Shown here piece by piece: positions 46,864 through 56,145 of a stretch of DNA of 64,000 nt. Under the pieces are notes generated by a model, which searched no databases, was not told where the DNA came from, and worked only from the letters and a program-made list of their open reading frames with translations. The stretch's first letter is position 1; each line of letters starts with the position of its first letter. This DNA is from Candidatus Acidulodesulfobacterium ferriphilum (GTDB lineage Bacteria; SZUA-79; Acidulodesulfobacterales; Acidulodesulfobacteraceae). The translations under genes were made by a program, and so were the position numbers. The stretch covers positions 39,241 to 103,240 of the forward strand of contig SGBD01000005.1 of assembly GCA_004195035.1 (NCBI GenBank), written 5' to 3'.

Positions 46864-49153
46864 AAAATTCGATAAACCTCAAATCTATTTCATGCTTCAA
46901 AAGATCTATGGAATATATGCTCACCGTCACATGGTCGCCCATTTTAAAAATCTTTTTGCTATGCCTTCCCTTAAGTATTTTTGTGTTATCGTTATACTCG
47001 TAATAATCATCGGCTATGGTGGAGACATGAACGAACCCTTGAATAAAAAATCCTGCTATATCGACAAAAAAGCCGAAATTCATAACATTTGTAATAAATC
47101 CTTCGTAAACCTTCTGGCTGTTTTTCTTTAAAAACTGCATCTTCTTAAATTCCGAATATTCCCTTTCCGCGTCCGTCGAAAGTTTTTCCCTTCGGGACAG
47201 TACATTGGAAATCATTTTTAAATTATCATGATTAAGCCATGAAGGCATTTTGCCGGTTTCCCTGTTTTCCGAAAAAACCTCTTTATCGTTATCGCTGTTG
47301 CCAAGCGCGCCTTTTCCGTTGTCGTTATACAATATCCATTTAAGAATTCTATGCACCATCAGATCGGCATATCTTCTAATCGGAGATGTAAAGTGGGTAT
47401 AAGATTTCAGGGCAAGTCCAAAGTGATGGCTATTGACCGGCGAGTACACCGCAATTTTCATAGACCTCAGAAATGCCTGCTCTAAAAAAGACGAAAGCGG
47501 TGTTTCTTTTAGTTTATTCAGCATTGTTTGATAGTCTTTAACCTTTTCCGGCAGCTTTTCCGGAAAAGAAAATTTAAAATATTTTAATATCTTTAAAAAT
47601 TCTTTTACCTTATCCTCATCGGGTTTTTCATGCACCCTGTAAATGGACGGAACTTTTTTTGACTCTATGAACCGTGCCACGGCGCAGTTTGCGGCAATCA
47701 TAAAATCCTCGATTAAATCGTGGACAAAATTTCTTGGCTCGGGAATAACCGATATGACTTCATTATCTTCATTTAATATAACCTTCCCCGATAATGAATC
47801 AAAATCGAGACCGCCGTTTTTAATTCTTTTATCCCTTAAAATTTCGGCAAGCCTCTTCATGTTAAGCAGCATATCTTTTATAGGGGACAGTTTATTGTCT
47901 AACTCATTAAATTCATTATCGTTTCGAGCCTTGCCCGCCTCCAAGCCCGCCGTTAAATATTTGCAAGTTTCGTTATAGGTAAGCCTTCCGAATGTTTTTA
48001 TAGACCCCTTATAAATCTTTGTTCCGGTTATTTTTCCCTTGCTGTCTATATCCATTTCGCAAACCATCGCAAAACGGTTTTTTTTCGGAAGAAGGCTGCA
48101 AAGATTGTTTGACAGCATTTCGGGAAGCATCGGATAAACGGTTCCAGGAAAATAAGTGGAATTGCCCCTTTTAAACGCCTCCTTATCCAGATAACTGCCG
48201 TCCCCGACAAAATAGGAAACATCGGCTATGGCAACATAAAGTTTACAGTTATTGTCTTTTTCCGAACCTTCCAGATAAACCGCGTCGTCAAAATCTTTAG
48301 CGTCTTCGCCGTCTATCGTTATAAACGGCAAATCGGTTAAATCGATCCTTTCTCCTCCTCCGTCCTCTGCCGGATTTTCTTCAAAATCTGCCGGTATTTT
48401 TTTAAGTTCTTTAACGGCGGCCTCGTCAAAAACTTTATATATATCGTATTTACTTACGATAATATCCTCTTCCGTTCCCCTTGATTCGATATCGCCCAAT
48501 ATCTTATCCACTGATGCTGTTCGTGAAGAAAAATCGTTAGTATCAGGCAAAACCGCATTTACTATAGCCCCGGTTTTTAATTTATCCCTGTCTTTAAATC
48601 TATGTAAATCAAAATAGAACGAACCGTCGAATTCAGGAGCAATGGGAGTTAAAATTGCTATACTTTTTTCGACCCTTACAACCGCTTTAAAATTTTTTAA
48701 TTCCCTCTTTATTATCCTTATAACCCTTCCCCGCCTGCTTTCAAATTTACCCCGCGCTTTTAGCTTTTCCCGTTTTCTCTTTTTTAAATAATAAGGATTA
48801 TCGGGTATTATTTTTAAGATAACGGTATCTCCGTATATTGCATCGCCGATATCGGAATTTTTAACAAAAATATCCCCGCCTCCGCCTGAGTTGTCGCTCA
48901 CAAAGGCATAGTTGCGCCTTTTTGAAAGAACTTTCCCCTGGATTAAATGTAATTTTTGGGGATACGCATATTTTTCTCCCTTGGTAAGTATCAGCTCGCC
49001 GTTTTTCACCATTAAATCAAGGATATTCTTTGCGGACGACAGCATTTTTGCCGATGTAATATTTAAATTGTGCTTAATATCGGTAAAAGAGAGCGGAATA
49101 TCGGATTTTTGGGAAAATAAATAAACTATATCTTCCTTAGTAACTGCTTTCAT
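46850..49153 (-). CDS. rnr: Ribonuclease R
   Basis: A 767-residue 3'-5' exoribonuclease. A winged-helix N-terminus (VKNGELILTKGEKYAYP), cold-shock domains, the RNB catalytic domain with ITIDGEDAKDFDDAV (metal-binding Asp set) and HFTSPIRRYADLMVHRIL, and a C-terminal S1 domain (YEGFITNVMNFGFFVDI...IQGFVHVS) are in the standard order. It degrades structured RNA. First gene of the minus-strand run rnr-ubiB-ribF. Confidence 0.95.
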   Translation of the reverse strand: MKAVTKEDIVYLFSQKSDIPLSFTDIKHNLNITSAKMLSSAKNILDLMVKNGELILTKGEKYAYPQKLHLIQGKVLSKRRNYAFVSDNSGGGGDIFVKNSDIGDAIYGDTVILKIIPDNPYYLKKRKREKLKARGKFESRRGRVIRIIKRELKNFKAVVRVEKSIAILTPIAPEFDGSFYFDLHRFKDRDKLKTGAIVNAVLPDTNDFSSRTASVDKILGDIESRGTEEDIIVSKYDIYKVFDEAAVKELKKIPADFEENPAEDGGGERIDLTDLPFITIDGEDAKDFDDAVYLEGSEKDNNCKLYVAIADVSYFVGDGSYLDKEAFKRGNSTYFPGTVYPMLPEMLSNNLCSLLPKKNRFAMVCEMDIDSKGKITGTKIYKGSIKTFGRLTYNETCKYLTAGLEAGKARNDNEFNELDNKLSPIKDMLLNMKRLAEILRDKRIKNGGLDFDSLSGKVILNEDNEVISVIPEPRNFVHDLIEDFMIAANCAVARFIESKKVPSIYRVHEKPDEDKVKEFLKILKYFKFSFPEKLPEKVKDYQTMLNKLKETPLSSFLEQAFLRSMKIAVYSPVNSHHFGLALKSYTHFTSPIRRYADLMVHRILKWILYNDNGKGALGNSDNDKEVFSENRETGKMPSWLNHDNLKMISNVLSRREKLSTDAEREYSEFKKMQFLKKNSQKVYEGFITNVMNFGFFVDIAGFFIQGFVHVSTIADDYYEYNDNTKILKGRHSKKIFKMGDHVTVSIYSIDLLKHEIDLRFIEFYEDN

Positions 49154-49290
49154 ATATTTTTTGCGTTTCTTGCTTAAATTATGATAGAATAAAAAATCAA
49201 AAAACTTTAAATAAATAAGTATTATAATAACACTAAGTAATTATTTTTTCATTAAAAAAGATTTAGGTTAATCCGAACGAATTTATTTAT

Positions 49291-49377
49291 GCCGGAATGG
49301 CGGAACTGGTAGACGCGCACGGTTCAGGGCCGTGTAAGATTAATCTTGTGGGGGTTCGATTCCCCCTTCCGGCACCA
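49291..49377 (+). tRNA. tRNA-Leu (anticodon CAG)
   Basis: The 87-base gene has a seven-pair acceptor stem (GCCGGAA / TTCCGGC), encoded CCA, D-loop with GG, anticodon stem CACGG/CCGTG with loop TTCAGGG (CAG, reads CUG), a long variable arm (TAAGATTAATCTT) typical of leucine class II tRNAs, and T-arm GGGGGTTCGATTCCCCC. It lies alone between the divergent rnr and the DUF3857 gene. Confidence 0.97.
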
Positions 49378-49413
49378 ATGTAAGTAAAACACTAAGTAAT
49401 CACGGGAGATTTT

Positions 49414-51321
49414 ATGCTAAAAAAGGGAATAATATGTTTGCTTCCTCTTTTATTGTTAATTAATTTTATAAATATTAATAATTCTTTTGCCTATAAAAAT
49501 GTTAAATCCGTCAAATCCGATAGTTCATCGAAAACTCTGCTTGATTTCACAAAAGAAAGGATTACGCGAAATTTTGAAGATATCATAACGGAACATGAAA
49601 TAATAAAGATATTAAACGAAAAGGGCATTAAAAAATATTCAGCGCTGAGCTTTCCTTTTTCTAAAAAAAATCAAAAACTTAAGGTGTATTTCATTAAGAT
49701 TATTCAGCCGAACGGCGATATTATTAATATCAATTTAAACAGTTTAAGGACTGTTACCGCTCCGTTTAACCCCGAAGCGCCGATATTTTCGAATCAATTA
49801 TTAAAAACGGTCCAGCTTCCGGGGCTTGTCATGGGCTCTATTATCGATTATAAATACAGAAGCACGGTTATGAAGCCGTATATGAAAAATAATTTTTTTA
49901 CGGAGGACTACTTCGGCGGGCTTCCTCCATTAAAAAAATCTGTTTACAAGTTAATTATACCAAAAGGTATTCATTATCAGTATGCCGAATATAAATTCAA
50001 CGAAAAACCGCGCATAATTAACGGCAGTAAGAATACCGCGCTTATATGGACGATGCGGAATAGAAAAAAGATATCCCCCGAAGAATTGGGGCCGCGCGAA
50101 TCCGTTATAATTCCACATGTTACGGTGTCATCGGTTAAATCATGGGATGAAGTAGCGGAGTGGTATGCCCATCTTACGAAAGACAGGATAAAACCGGGCG
50201 TTAATCTTGCTAAATTTATAAAAAAATTGACCGAATCCAAAGAAAGAAAATTAAAAAAGATTAAAGCCGTATATAATTTCGTGGCAAAAAAAATCAGGTA
50301 TGTCGGATATGAATTCGGCATCGATGGATATAAGCCAAGCAATGTCAATTCTATTTTTAAAAATAGGTTAGGCGACTGTAAGGACCATGCAACCCTGTTC
50401 GCATCGATGTTAAACCAGATAGGCGTTAAAGCATACCCTGTCCTTATTCCCACGACCGAAATTCCCGATATGAATCCCGTTATGCCGACGCCGTTCGTAT
50501 TCGACCACGAAATAACGGCAATAAAGCTTAAAAACGGCAAGTTTATGTTTGCGGATACAACATCCAATGTAACAACCTTCGGCGATCTTCCCCCGATGGA
50601 TCAGGGCAGAAATGTTCTAATAATTGCCGGCGGCAAGGGTATAACGGCAAAAACCCCTATATTCCCCGCCGAAAAAAATAACATATCGACAAAAGAATAT
50701 GCAACCGTCAAAAGCAACGGAAGTCTATCCGCAAAAACAACCCTTATTTACACGGGGGCTTACAATATGTATAAAAGATATTTATATTCATCGACATCAA
50801 AAAGAAAGAAAAGGGACGGCATCTTAAAAGATATTCTTAACATAACTCCAAATGCTAAACTAACGGGATATTCTTTTGAAAACGGCAACAGCCTTTCCAA
50901 GCCATATATCGAAAAAATTTCCTTTTCCGCCAAAAATTATTCAGAAAAAAACGGACGGCTTGTTATAATAAGACCCCCCCTCAGAACAAGGACGACATTA
51001 TCCCAACTAACAGCCCTTAATTACAGAAAGTATTCTTTAAGGATCGGATATAATTTTTCGGAAAACTCCGTCGTAAGTTTAAAATTTCCAAAAAATTACA
51101 AGCCTGTTTTTATTCCTAAAGATATAGAAATCAAAAATACCGTCGGGACTTTCAAAACAAGTTACACGGTTAAAAATAACAGGATTATATTCAGATCGTT
51201 TTTTAGCGTCAACGGCTATAAAATTCCCGTAGAAAACTATTCGAAGGCAAAACATTTGTTTAATGCCGCGATAAAAAACCTGAAAGATCAGATATTGATA
51301 TTTAATGAATCCAAACGATAA
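49414..51321 (+). CDS. Exported DUF3857/transglutaminase-like protein
   Basis: A 635-residue protein with an N-terminal signal peptide (about 1-27, ending NSFAY). A DUF3857 domain (about 45-215, including FYIKII-type strands and LPGLVMGSIIDYKYR) precedes a transglutaminase-like core with a plausible catalytic triad: Cys322 in GDCKDHA, His365 in FDHE and Asp381 in FADTT. A C-terminal beta-rich DUF2569-like/DUF3858 region follows. These proteins are predicted periplasmic peptidases or ligases of unknown substrate. It begins 36 bases after the tRNA. Confidence 0.85.
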   Translation: MLKKGIICLLPLLLLINFININNSFAYKNVKSVKSDSSSKTLLDFTKERITRNFEDIITEHEIIKILNEKGIKKYSALSFPFSKKNQKLKVYFIKIIQPNGDIININLNSLRTVTAPFNPEAPIFSNQLLKTVQLPGLVMGSIIDYKYRSTVMKPYMKNNFFTEDYFGGLPPLKKSVYKLIIPKGIHYQYAEYKFNEKPRIINGSKNTALIWTMRNRKKISPEELGPRESVIIPHVTVSSVKSWDEVAEWYAHLTKDRIKPGVNLAKFIKKLTESKERKLKKIKAVYNFVAKKIRYVGYEFGIDGYKPSNVNSIFKNRLGDCKDHATLFASMLNQIGVKAYPVLIPTTEIPDMNPVMPTPFVFDHEITAIKLKNGKFMFADTTSNVTTFGDLPPMDQGRNVLIIAGGKGITAKTPIFPAEKNNISTKEYATVKSNGSLSAKTTLIYTGAYNMYKRYLYSSTSKRKKRDGILKDILNITPNAKLTGYSFENGNSLSKPYIEKISFSAKNYSEKNGRLVIIRPPLRTRTTLSQLTALNYRKYSLRIGYNFSENSVVSLKFPKNYKPVFIPKDIEIKNTVGTFKTSYTVKNNRIIFRSFFSVNGYKIPVENYSKAKHLFNAAIKNLKDQILIFNESKR

Positions 51322-51937
51322 TACAGACAACGCACGAACAGGTAAAACCGATAACAAGAATCTATCGGTTCATAATAATTGGTTTAAGGAAATTTCTAAC
51401 CGAAAAGCCCTCGAGATTGGTTTAGTTCAGGTTTATACAGGCAACGGCAAAGGAAAAACAACGGCCGCATTAGGGCAGGCTTTAAGGGCAAGCGGCCATA
51501 ACTTAAAATCGGTAATAATCCAGTTTCTGAAGGGCGGTTCGTATTCGGGAGAGTTTAAAGCAATAGAAAAATGCCTCCCCCTAATTAAGATTTATCAAGT
51601 CGGCAGGCCATTTTTTATCGATAAAAAAAATATTCCGAAAAAAGATATAGAACTTAACAGGGAAGGTCTAACCCTCGCCGAAAATATTGCCGCGGGCAAA
51701 AACGATATAAGCATTTTGATTTTAGATGAAATAAATGTCGCTTTAAATTTGGGAATAATAAAAACGGAGGAAGTTATAAACTTAATAAAAAATAAAAGGC
51801 CGGATATAGAATTAATACTGACTGGAAGAAATGCCCCCAAAGAAATAATAGATGCGGCTGATTTGGTTACCGAGATGAATGAAATCAAACACTATTATTC
51901 TAAAAATATTCCGTCGAGAACGGGAATAGAAAAATAA
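51305..51937 (+). CDS. cobO: Cob(I)yrinic acid a,c-diamide adenosyltransferase
   Basis: A 210-residue CobA/CobO/BtuR-type enzyme that adds the adenosyl group to cobalamin precursors. The P-loop is YTGNGKGKTTAALG (about 46-60); FLKGG and the Walker-B-like ILILDEINVALNLG follow. An N-terminal extension of about 35 polar residues precedes the core. Its start overlaps the DUF3857 gene by 17 bases. No other cobalamin genes are in the window. Confidence 0.9.
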   Translation: MNPNDNTDNARTGKTDNKNLSVHNNWFKEISNRKALEIGLVQVYTGNGKGKTTAALGQALRASGHNLKSVIIQFLKGGSYSGEFKAIEKCLPLIKIYQVGRPFFIDKKNIPKKDIELNREGLTLAENIAAGKNDISILILDEINVALNLGIIKTEEVINLIKNKRPDIELILTGRNAPKEIIDAADLVTEMNEIKHYYSKNIPSRTGIEK

Positions 51938-51938
51938 T

Positions 51939-52022
51939 AAAACGAGCGTTCATTTTTTTATTGACAAATTATTTTTAAATAACTTATAATGTTTCAAATA
52001 AAATAAAACGAGCGTTCATTTT
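51939..52022 (+). promoter_or_regulatory. TetR-controlled promoter of the sulfur-relay locus, two identical operators
   Basis: A near-consensus promoter, TTGACA (51961-51966), 18-base spacer, TATAAT (51985-51990), lies between two identical 18-base sequences AAAACGAGCGTTCATTTT at 51939-51956 and 52005-52022. Each contains the inverted repeat AACG-AG-CGTT. One site is just upstream of -35 and the other downstream of the start point, a typical repression-by-double-occupancy layout. The TetR ATG follows at 52034. Confidence 0.82.
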
Positions 52023-52033
52023 AAAAAATAGAA

Positions 52034-52621
52034 ATGAGTTCAATAAAGGAAAATATAGCAAAAAAGAAGATATTTGAATTTTGCATAAGAGAATTTGCAA
52101 GGGCTGGTTATGCAAATGTAAGCATTAGAAATATATCGAAAGGCGTCGGCATAAGCATAGGAGCAATATATTACTATTTTTCTTCCAAAGAACAGATAGG
52201 ACAATTTTTATACGATAAGACTACAGAAATTATTCTAAATAAAATCAGGTTGGGTATCAAAAAAGCTCCGAATGACAAAGAAGCGTTAAGATCAATTATA
52301 TATAACTTGTTCGATATGTCGGAAAAAGAACCGCATCTAATGGAATTCATCCTTTATGTTAAGCACAAAGAATTTTTGCCTGACGCCCCGCCGATATGCT
52401 CTTCAAAACCTTTTGAATTTATAAAGAATTTTATCAAAGAAAAGATCGAAAGCGGAGTCTTCAGGGATATGGATATCGTCATTGCATCGGCTTTAATAAT
52501 GGGACCTGTCATCAGGATAATCCAGTTGAGGATGGATAACATTTTAAAGAATGACATAAGATTATACACCAAACCTTTATTAAACGGCATCGTTAAATCT
52601 ATATTTAAAAAACAGGCTTGA
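52034..52621 (+). CDS. TetR-family regulator of the sulfur-relay locus
   Basis: A 195-residue regulator with the N-terminal helix-turn-helix (VSIRNISKGVGISIGAIYYYFSSKEQIG, about 30-57) and a helical ligand domain. It is the first gene after a promoter bracketed by two identical palindromes, so autorepression plus control of downstream genes is likely. The next gene starts seven bases after its stop. The effector is unknown; a sulfur compound or reactive sulfur species is a guess from the neighbours. Confidence 0.92.
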   Translation: MSSIKENIAKKKIFEFCIREFARAGYANVSIRNISKGVGISIGAIYYYFSSKEQIGQFLYDKTTEIILNKIRLGIKKAPNDKEALRSIIYNLFDMSEKEPHLMEFILYVKHKEFLPDAPPICSSKPFEFIKNFIKEKIESGVFRDMDIVIASALIMGPVIRIIQLRMDNILKNDIRLYTKPLLNGIVKSIFKKQA

Positions 52622-52627
52622 CTTGAA

Positions 52628-53596
52628 ATGAAATTTCGCAAATATTTCTTAGTTTTCCCCTTGTTAATTATCTTTCTGATTAATATCGGATATATTCATA
52701 ACGCGAATGCGTTAAATTTTAAAGTCGGAAGGTCGCCTTACGGGCTTGCCGTGGGAAAGAAAGATAATATTTATGTTGCCATCGGCGGATTTTTAAATGT
52801 TATTAAACTTAACGAAAAAGGAAAGATAATTAAGAATATGAAAGCAGATTTTGCTCCATCCGGGGTTGTAATAAATAAAAACGGGCGCATTTATGTTACG
52901 ACGGGCATTGGATATGTAGTAAAGCTCGGCAGAACCGGAAAAATCATTAAGAAGGTTAAGGTTGGAATGATTCCTGCCGGAATCGCGATAGGTCCGGATG
53001 GGAATATTTATGTTGCATCAATCCACTCTAAGACCGTTACAAAATTAAACCCGTCGCTTAAGATATTAAAGGTCTTTTACGCGGGAATTGCCCCTTACGG
53101 TATAGCAATAAACGGGAACGGCGATATTTATGTTACGAATTTTTTAAATAAAGGAACCGTTACCGTTTTAAATAAAAGCGGAAAGATAGAAAAAATATTC
53201 AAAGCTCAAAGAAAGCCGGAGGGTATTGCTATAGGTCCCGCGGGTAATATTTATGTTACAAACGGGTTAAGCGACAGTGTATTGAAATTCGATAAAACAG
53301 GGAAAATTTTAAAGACATTTCATGTGAAAGGCGCACCGTACGGAATTGCGTTAAGCACTTCGGGAAATATGTTCATATCCTGCATATATTCCAATAATGT
53401 CGTCAAGTTGAGCCATGCGGGAAAGATTCTAAATACTTACGCAACAGGGATGAACCCTAACTTCATCGCAATAGACAATAAAGGCAATGTCTGGACGGCA
53501 AACTGGGGAGACGGTACGGTAACTAAAATTGCAGGCGCAACAAAGGGAATAGAGTTTTTCCCGTATAAAGGACCAATTTGGCAGGAAAGTTTTTAA
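52628..53596 (+). CDS. Secreted NHL/YVTN-type beta-propeller protein
   Basis: A 322-residue protein with a signal peptide (about 1-28, cleaved near NANALNF). The rest is about six to seven repeats of roughly 42 residues, each with a PYGIAI-GPDGNIYV core and a VxKLxxxGKIxKxF strand, giving a beta-propeller like virginiamycin-B-lyase/SMP-30-like proteins. It has no obvious catalytic motif and probably binds a ligand or protein in the periplasm. It lies between TetR and tusA; a sulfur-related role is inferred from context only. Confidence 0.85.
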   Translation: MKFRKYFLVFPLLIIFLINIGYIHNANALNFKVGRSPYGLAVGKKDNIYVAIGGFLNVIKLNEKGKIIKNMKADFAPSGVVINKNGRIYVTTGIGYVVKLGRTGKIIKKVKVGMIPAGIAIGPDGNIYVASIHSKTVTKLNPSLKILKVFYAGIAPYGIAINGNGDIYVTNFLNKGTVTVLNKSGKIEKIFKAQRKPEGIAIGPAGNIYVTNGLSDSVLKFDKTGKILKTFHVKGAPYGIALSTSGNMFISCIYSNNVVKLSHAGKILNTYATGMNPNFIAIDNKGNVWTANWGDGTVTKIAGATKGIEFFPYKGPIWQESF

Positions 53597-53630
53597 TTTT
53601 AATATATAAAATTATAAAAGGAGGCTTGAA

Positions 53631-53891
53631 ATGGCTGAAGAAAAAAATTTAGAAAATGTAAAACCGGATGAAACATTAGATGTGTTGGGCGAAACATGTC
53701 CTATTCCTGAAGCTATGGCTCATAAAAAGCTCAACAAAATGAAAGTGGGGCAGGTGCTGGAGGTTTACACCGACCATGCGGCGGCGGTTGAAAACTCGTT
53801 TCCATCCATGCTCAATAAATTAAACTATCCTTACTGCGTAACAAAAACAGGTCCGGGCGAGTTTACTATCAAAATTAAAAAAACATCTTAA
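53631..53891 (+). CDS. tusA: TusA/SirA-family sulfurtransferase
   Basis: An 86-residue protein with the TusA CPxP motif ETCPIPEAM and the persulfide-carrying Cys23; a second Cys lies at about 69. TusA proteins pass sulfane sulfur between partners in the cytoplasm. AAAGGAGG before ATG 53631 fixes the start. Immediately upstream of a YeeE/YedE importer, an arrangement known in many genomes where TusA receives sulfur from the transporter. Confidence 0.93.
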   Translation: MAEEKNLENVKPDETLDVLGETCPIPEAMAHKKLNKMKVGQVLEVYTDHAAAVENSFPSMLNKLNYPYCVTKTGPGEFTIKIKKTS

Positions 53892-53952
53892 ATAATTCAG
53901 TTATAATTTAATAATTTAATAATTTTATTTTAAGTAAAGGGGGCATTATATT

Positions 53953-55131
53953 ATGAATCCTTATTTTCTCGAATATACTATAATAGGTATTGCAGGATTA
54001 ATTTTTGGCGCGGCGCTCGAAAGGGGAAGAATGTGTTTTGTGCTTGCCACAAACAACATGTTCATGGCAAAAGATACAAAAATATTGGAAGGTATTTTAT
54101 GGGCTTTTGGAATTTCTATTCTTGCTTTCGGCATTATAGAATCGCTTGGAATCGTTCCAATAAAAGCCGCGGTTGAAGGCGTATTTCCTTCGGGATGGTA
54201 TGATTTGGTCGGCGCGCTTTTATTCGGGTTTGGCATAGGACTTTGCGGCGCATGCATGAGCGGTTTGATATTCAGGGCGGGTTCAGGATTTACGCAAAAT
54301 TGGATGCAATTATTTGGAATACTGGTAGGAACGATATTCTTTGCATTCTTGATTTTTCCATTAACTAATTTTCTTTACTGGATTTTGCATACTATACCAT
54401 GGCTTACTATAAAACCCGGCCTTTCCGATTATATTCCTCATCAGTGGTTTGGAAATGCCGTATGGGGACCCTTTGTCGTAGCTTTAATTTTTGGCATTTT
54501 TTTCCTTGGTTTAGGGTTATATCTTACCAAAAGAAGATTTACGAAGATTGGCAAGGAGCGGGGCGAGAACTATAAAGAGCCTGTCATAACATGGGATATG
54601 TTAAAATTTAAAGAGGCTTTTTCCCCGAGATTGGGCGGATTATTGTTTGCCGTCGTTGCAATTATAGTTTTTTTAGTCTCATATTTTACCGTACATAAAG
54701 CGGCCTACATGGGCGTTACCACTCCTTACGGCAGTTTCGACACATACATTTTGGCTCCTTTCATAAATTTATATACCACGGTCGGACATTATAAAGCCTC
54801 ATTTTTACCGAAAATATCGTCAAATTGGTTTCAAATAGTCCCCGTAGCTATTCCGATGACCTTGCTTGTTATAACCACATTCGCCGGTTCTACGACCACA
54901 GCTATTTTAGGAGGAGAATTTAAATGGAGAGTGCCGAAAAGGAAAATAATGTTTCTTCAAAATTTTATTGGCGGCATTCTTACAGGCGTGGGCGCAAGAA
55001 TAGCGTTAGGGTGCAATATCGGAACTCTATGGTCAGGGTTTTTGATGTTTTCATGGGCAGGGGCGTTATTTTTACCGACGCTGGTTCTCGGAATGTATCT
55101 TGCCCTTAAGTTTCAACAGGCGATATGGTAA
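53953..55131 (+). CDS. YeeE/YedE-family thiosulfate-type transporter
   Basis: A 392-residue protein with about nine to ten membrane helices. The family's conserved Cys motifs are all present: Cys28 in ERGRMCF, Cys98 and Cys101 in GFGIGLCGACMSG, and Cys354 in ARIALGCNIGTLWSG. In structurally studied YeeE, three such cysteines line the thiosulfate path. AAGGGGG precedes the start. Pairing with TusA supports uptake of thiosulfate or another sulfane-sulfur anion; the exact substrate is inferred. Confidence 0.88.
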   Translation: MNPYFLEYTIIGIAGLIFGAALERGRMCFVLATNNMFMAKDTKILEGILWAFGISILAFGIIESLGIVPIKAAVEGVFPSGWYDLVGALLFGFGIGLCGACMSGLIFRAGSGFTQNWMQLFGILVGTIFFAFLIFPLTNFLYWILHTIPWLTIKPGLSDYIPHQWFGNAVWGPFVVALIFGIFFLGLGLYLTKRRFTKIGKERGENYKEPVITWDMLKFKEAFSPRLGGLLFAVVAIIVFLVSYFTVHKAAYMGVTTPYGSFDTYILAPFINLYTTVGHYKASFLPKISSNWFQIVPVAIPMTLLVITTFAGSTTTAILGGEFKWRVPKRKIMFLQNFIGGILTGVGARIALGCNIGTLWSGFLMFSWAGALFLPTLVLGMYLALKFQQAIW

Positions 55132-55166
55132 TAAAACATTAAATATTAGTACTAAGGAGGATTTAA

Positions 55167-55460
55167 ATGGCTGCAGCTAACATGAAAAAAAGAAAAAATC
55201 ATAACTGGTGCGGAATAACATTTTTAGCTTTATATGGATTATTTACTATATACGCATCATTTTTCTTATCTTCTTTAAATAAAGGTAAGGTCATAGGAAA
55301 ATTATCCGATGAAGCCGTTACCGGAATAAAAGAGAGTTTTATCCTGTGGGGTATAATCATGATTATAGGCGCTATTCTTCTTTTAATAAGAGAATATGTC
55401 CTGAAATCCGGGCAGGAAGAGGTTAAGGATACGGAAAGCGGCGTGTCTCCACATTATTAA
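55167..55460 (+). CDS. Small membrane protein of the sulfur locus, unknown
   Basis: A 97-residue protein with two membrane helices (about 16-34 and 56-74), a single Cys (NHNWCGI) just before the first, and charged ends. AAGGAGG lies before ATG 55167. I do not recognise a family. The position between YeeE and the DsrE-like genes suggests an accessory subunit for the transporter, which is inference. Confidence 0.65.
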   Translation: MAAANMKKRKNHNWCGITFLALYGLFTIYASFFLSSLNKGKVIGKLSDEAVTGIKESFILWGIIMIIGAILLLIREYVLKSGQEEVKDTESGVSPHY

Positions 55461-55503
55461 AATTCCCTTACAAATAATATATATAACATTCGAGGATTTT
55501 TAA

Positions 55504-55809
55504 ATGAAACTTGCAATTTTAATAACAACAGATAAATATAAGGGTCATGTCGAAAATATTATAGGCAGCGCTAAACATTTGGGTTATGAAATAAAATGCT
55601 TTATAATGGATGATGGAGTAAATTTATTAAACGATAAAAATTTTGTCGGTAAATTAAAAGAAGCCGGTTCGGATGTCTCGCTTTGCGAATATTCGTGCAG
55701 CATTAGAAGCATACATGAAAAGGTTGAAGGTTTCCTGTACGCTTCTCAATACGAAAACGCAAGCATAATAAACGCATTAACAAACGAAGACAGGCTTTTG
55801 GTTTTTTAA
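55504..55809 (+). CDS. DsrE-like sulfur-relay protein
   Basis: A 101-residue cytoplasmic protein with the DsrE/TusD-like layout: a first beta-strand KLAILITTD, the FIMDDGVNLL segment, and a Cys-containing turn (LCEYSCSI, Cys61 and Cys65) at the place where DsrE carries its active cysteine. It opens a run of three small same-strand genes resembling a reduced DsrE-DsrF-DsrH set. Sulfane-sulfur transfer from TusA is the likely job. Confidence 0.7.
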   Translation: MKLAILITTDKYKGHVENIIGSAKHLGYEIKCFIMDDGVNLLNDKNFVGKLKEAGSDVSLCEYSCSIRSIHEKVEGFLYASQYENASIINALTNEDRLLVF

Positions 55810-55826
55810 TGTAGGAGGTAAAAAAA

Positions 55827-56099
55827 ATGACTAAAAAAATTGCGGTTTTTACCCGCGACAGACAGGCTGAAGCGCTTAGAATGTCGGGGGGGCTTACGCT
55901 TCTCGATGATAAGGTCGAAGTATATGTTCTTGATAAAAAGCTCGAGGATAATAAAGTTATAGCCAAGCATCTCGATATGGTTCAAAACATGCTTGAACTT
56001 CCCGTTTTTACAAATTGCAGGGACAACCCTTTCGAATATTTGACAAATGAAGAATTGGCAAATAAAATGCTTGAATTCGATGTGGTTATACCTTATTAA
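55827..56099 (+). CDS. DsrE/DsrF-superfamily-like small protein
   Basis: A 90-residue protein that begins KKIAVFTRDRQAEALRMSGGLTLLDDKVEVYVLD, a Rossmann-like alpha/beta start as in DsrE-superfamily proteins, with one Cys in VFTNCRDN. AGGAGG precedes it, 17 bases after the previous stop. The identity is weaker than for its neighbour; position as the second of three small genes suggests a DsrF/TusC-like subunit. Confidence 0.6.
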   Translation: MTKKIAVFTRDRQAEALRMSGGLTLLDDKVEVYVLDKKLEDNKVIAKHLDMVQNMLELPVFTNCRDNPFEYLTNEELANKMLEFDVVIPY

Positions 56100-56145
56100 A
56101 TTATTCTAAACAATAAATGAATGTAAATGGCAGGGAGAGCTAAAT

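Noticed and set aside
49291..49377. tRNA-Leu as an integration (att) site
   Set aside because: No integrase, no repeated tRNA 3' end and no foreign-looking block next to either tRNA-Leu.
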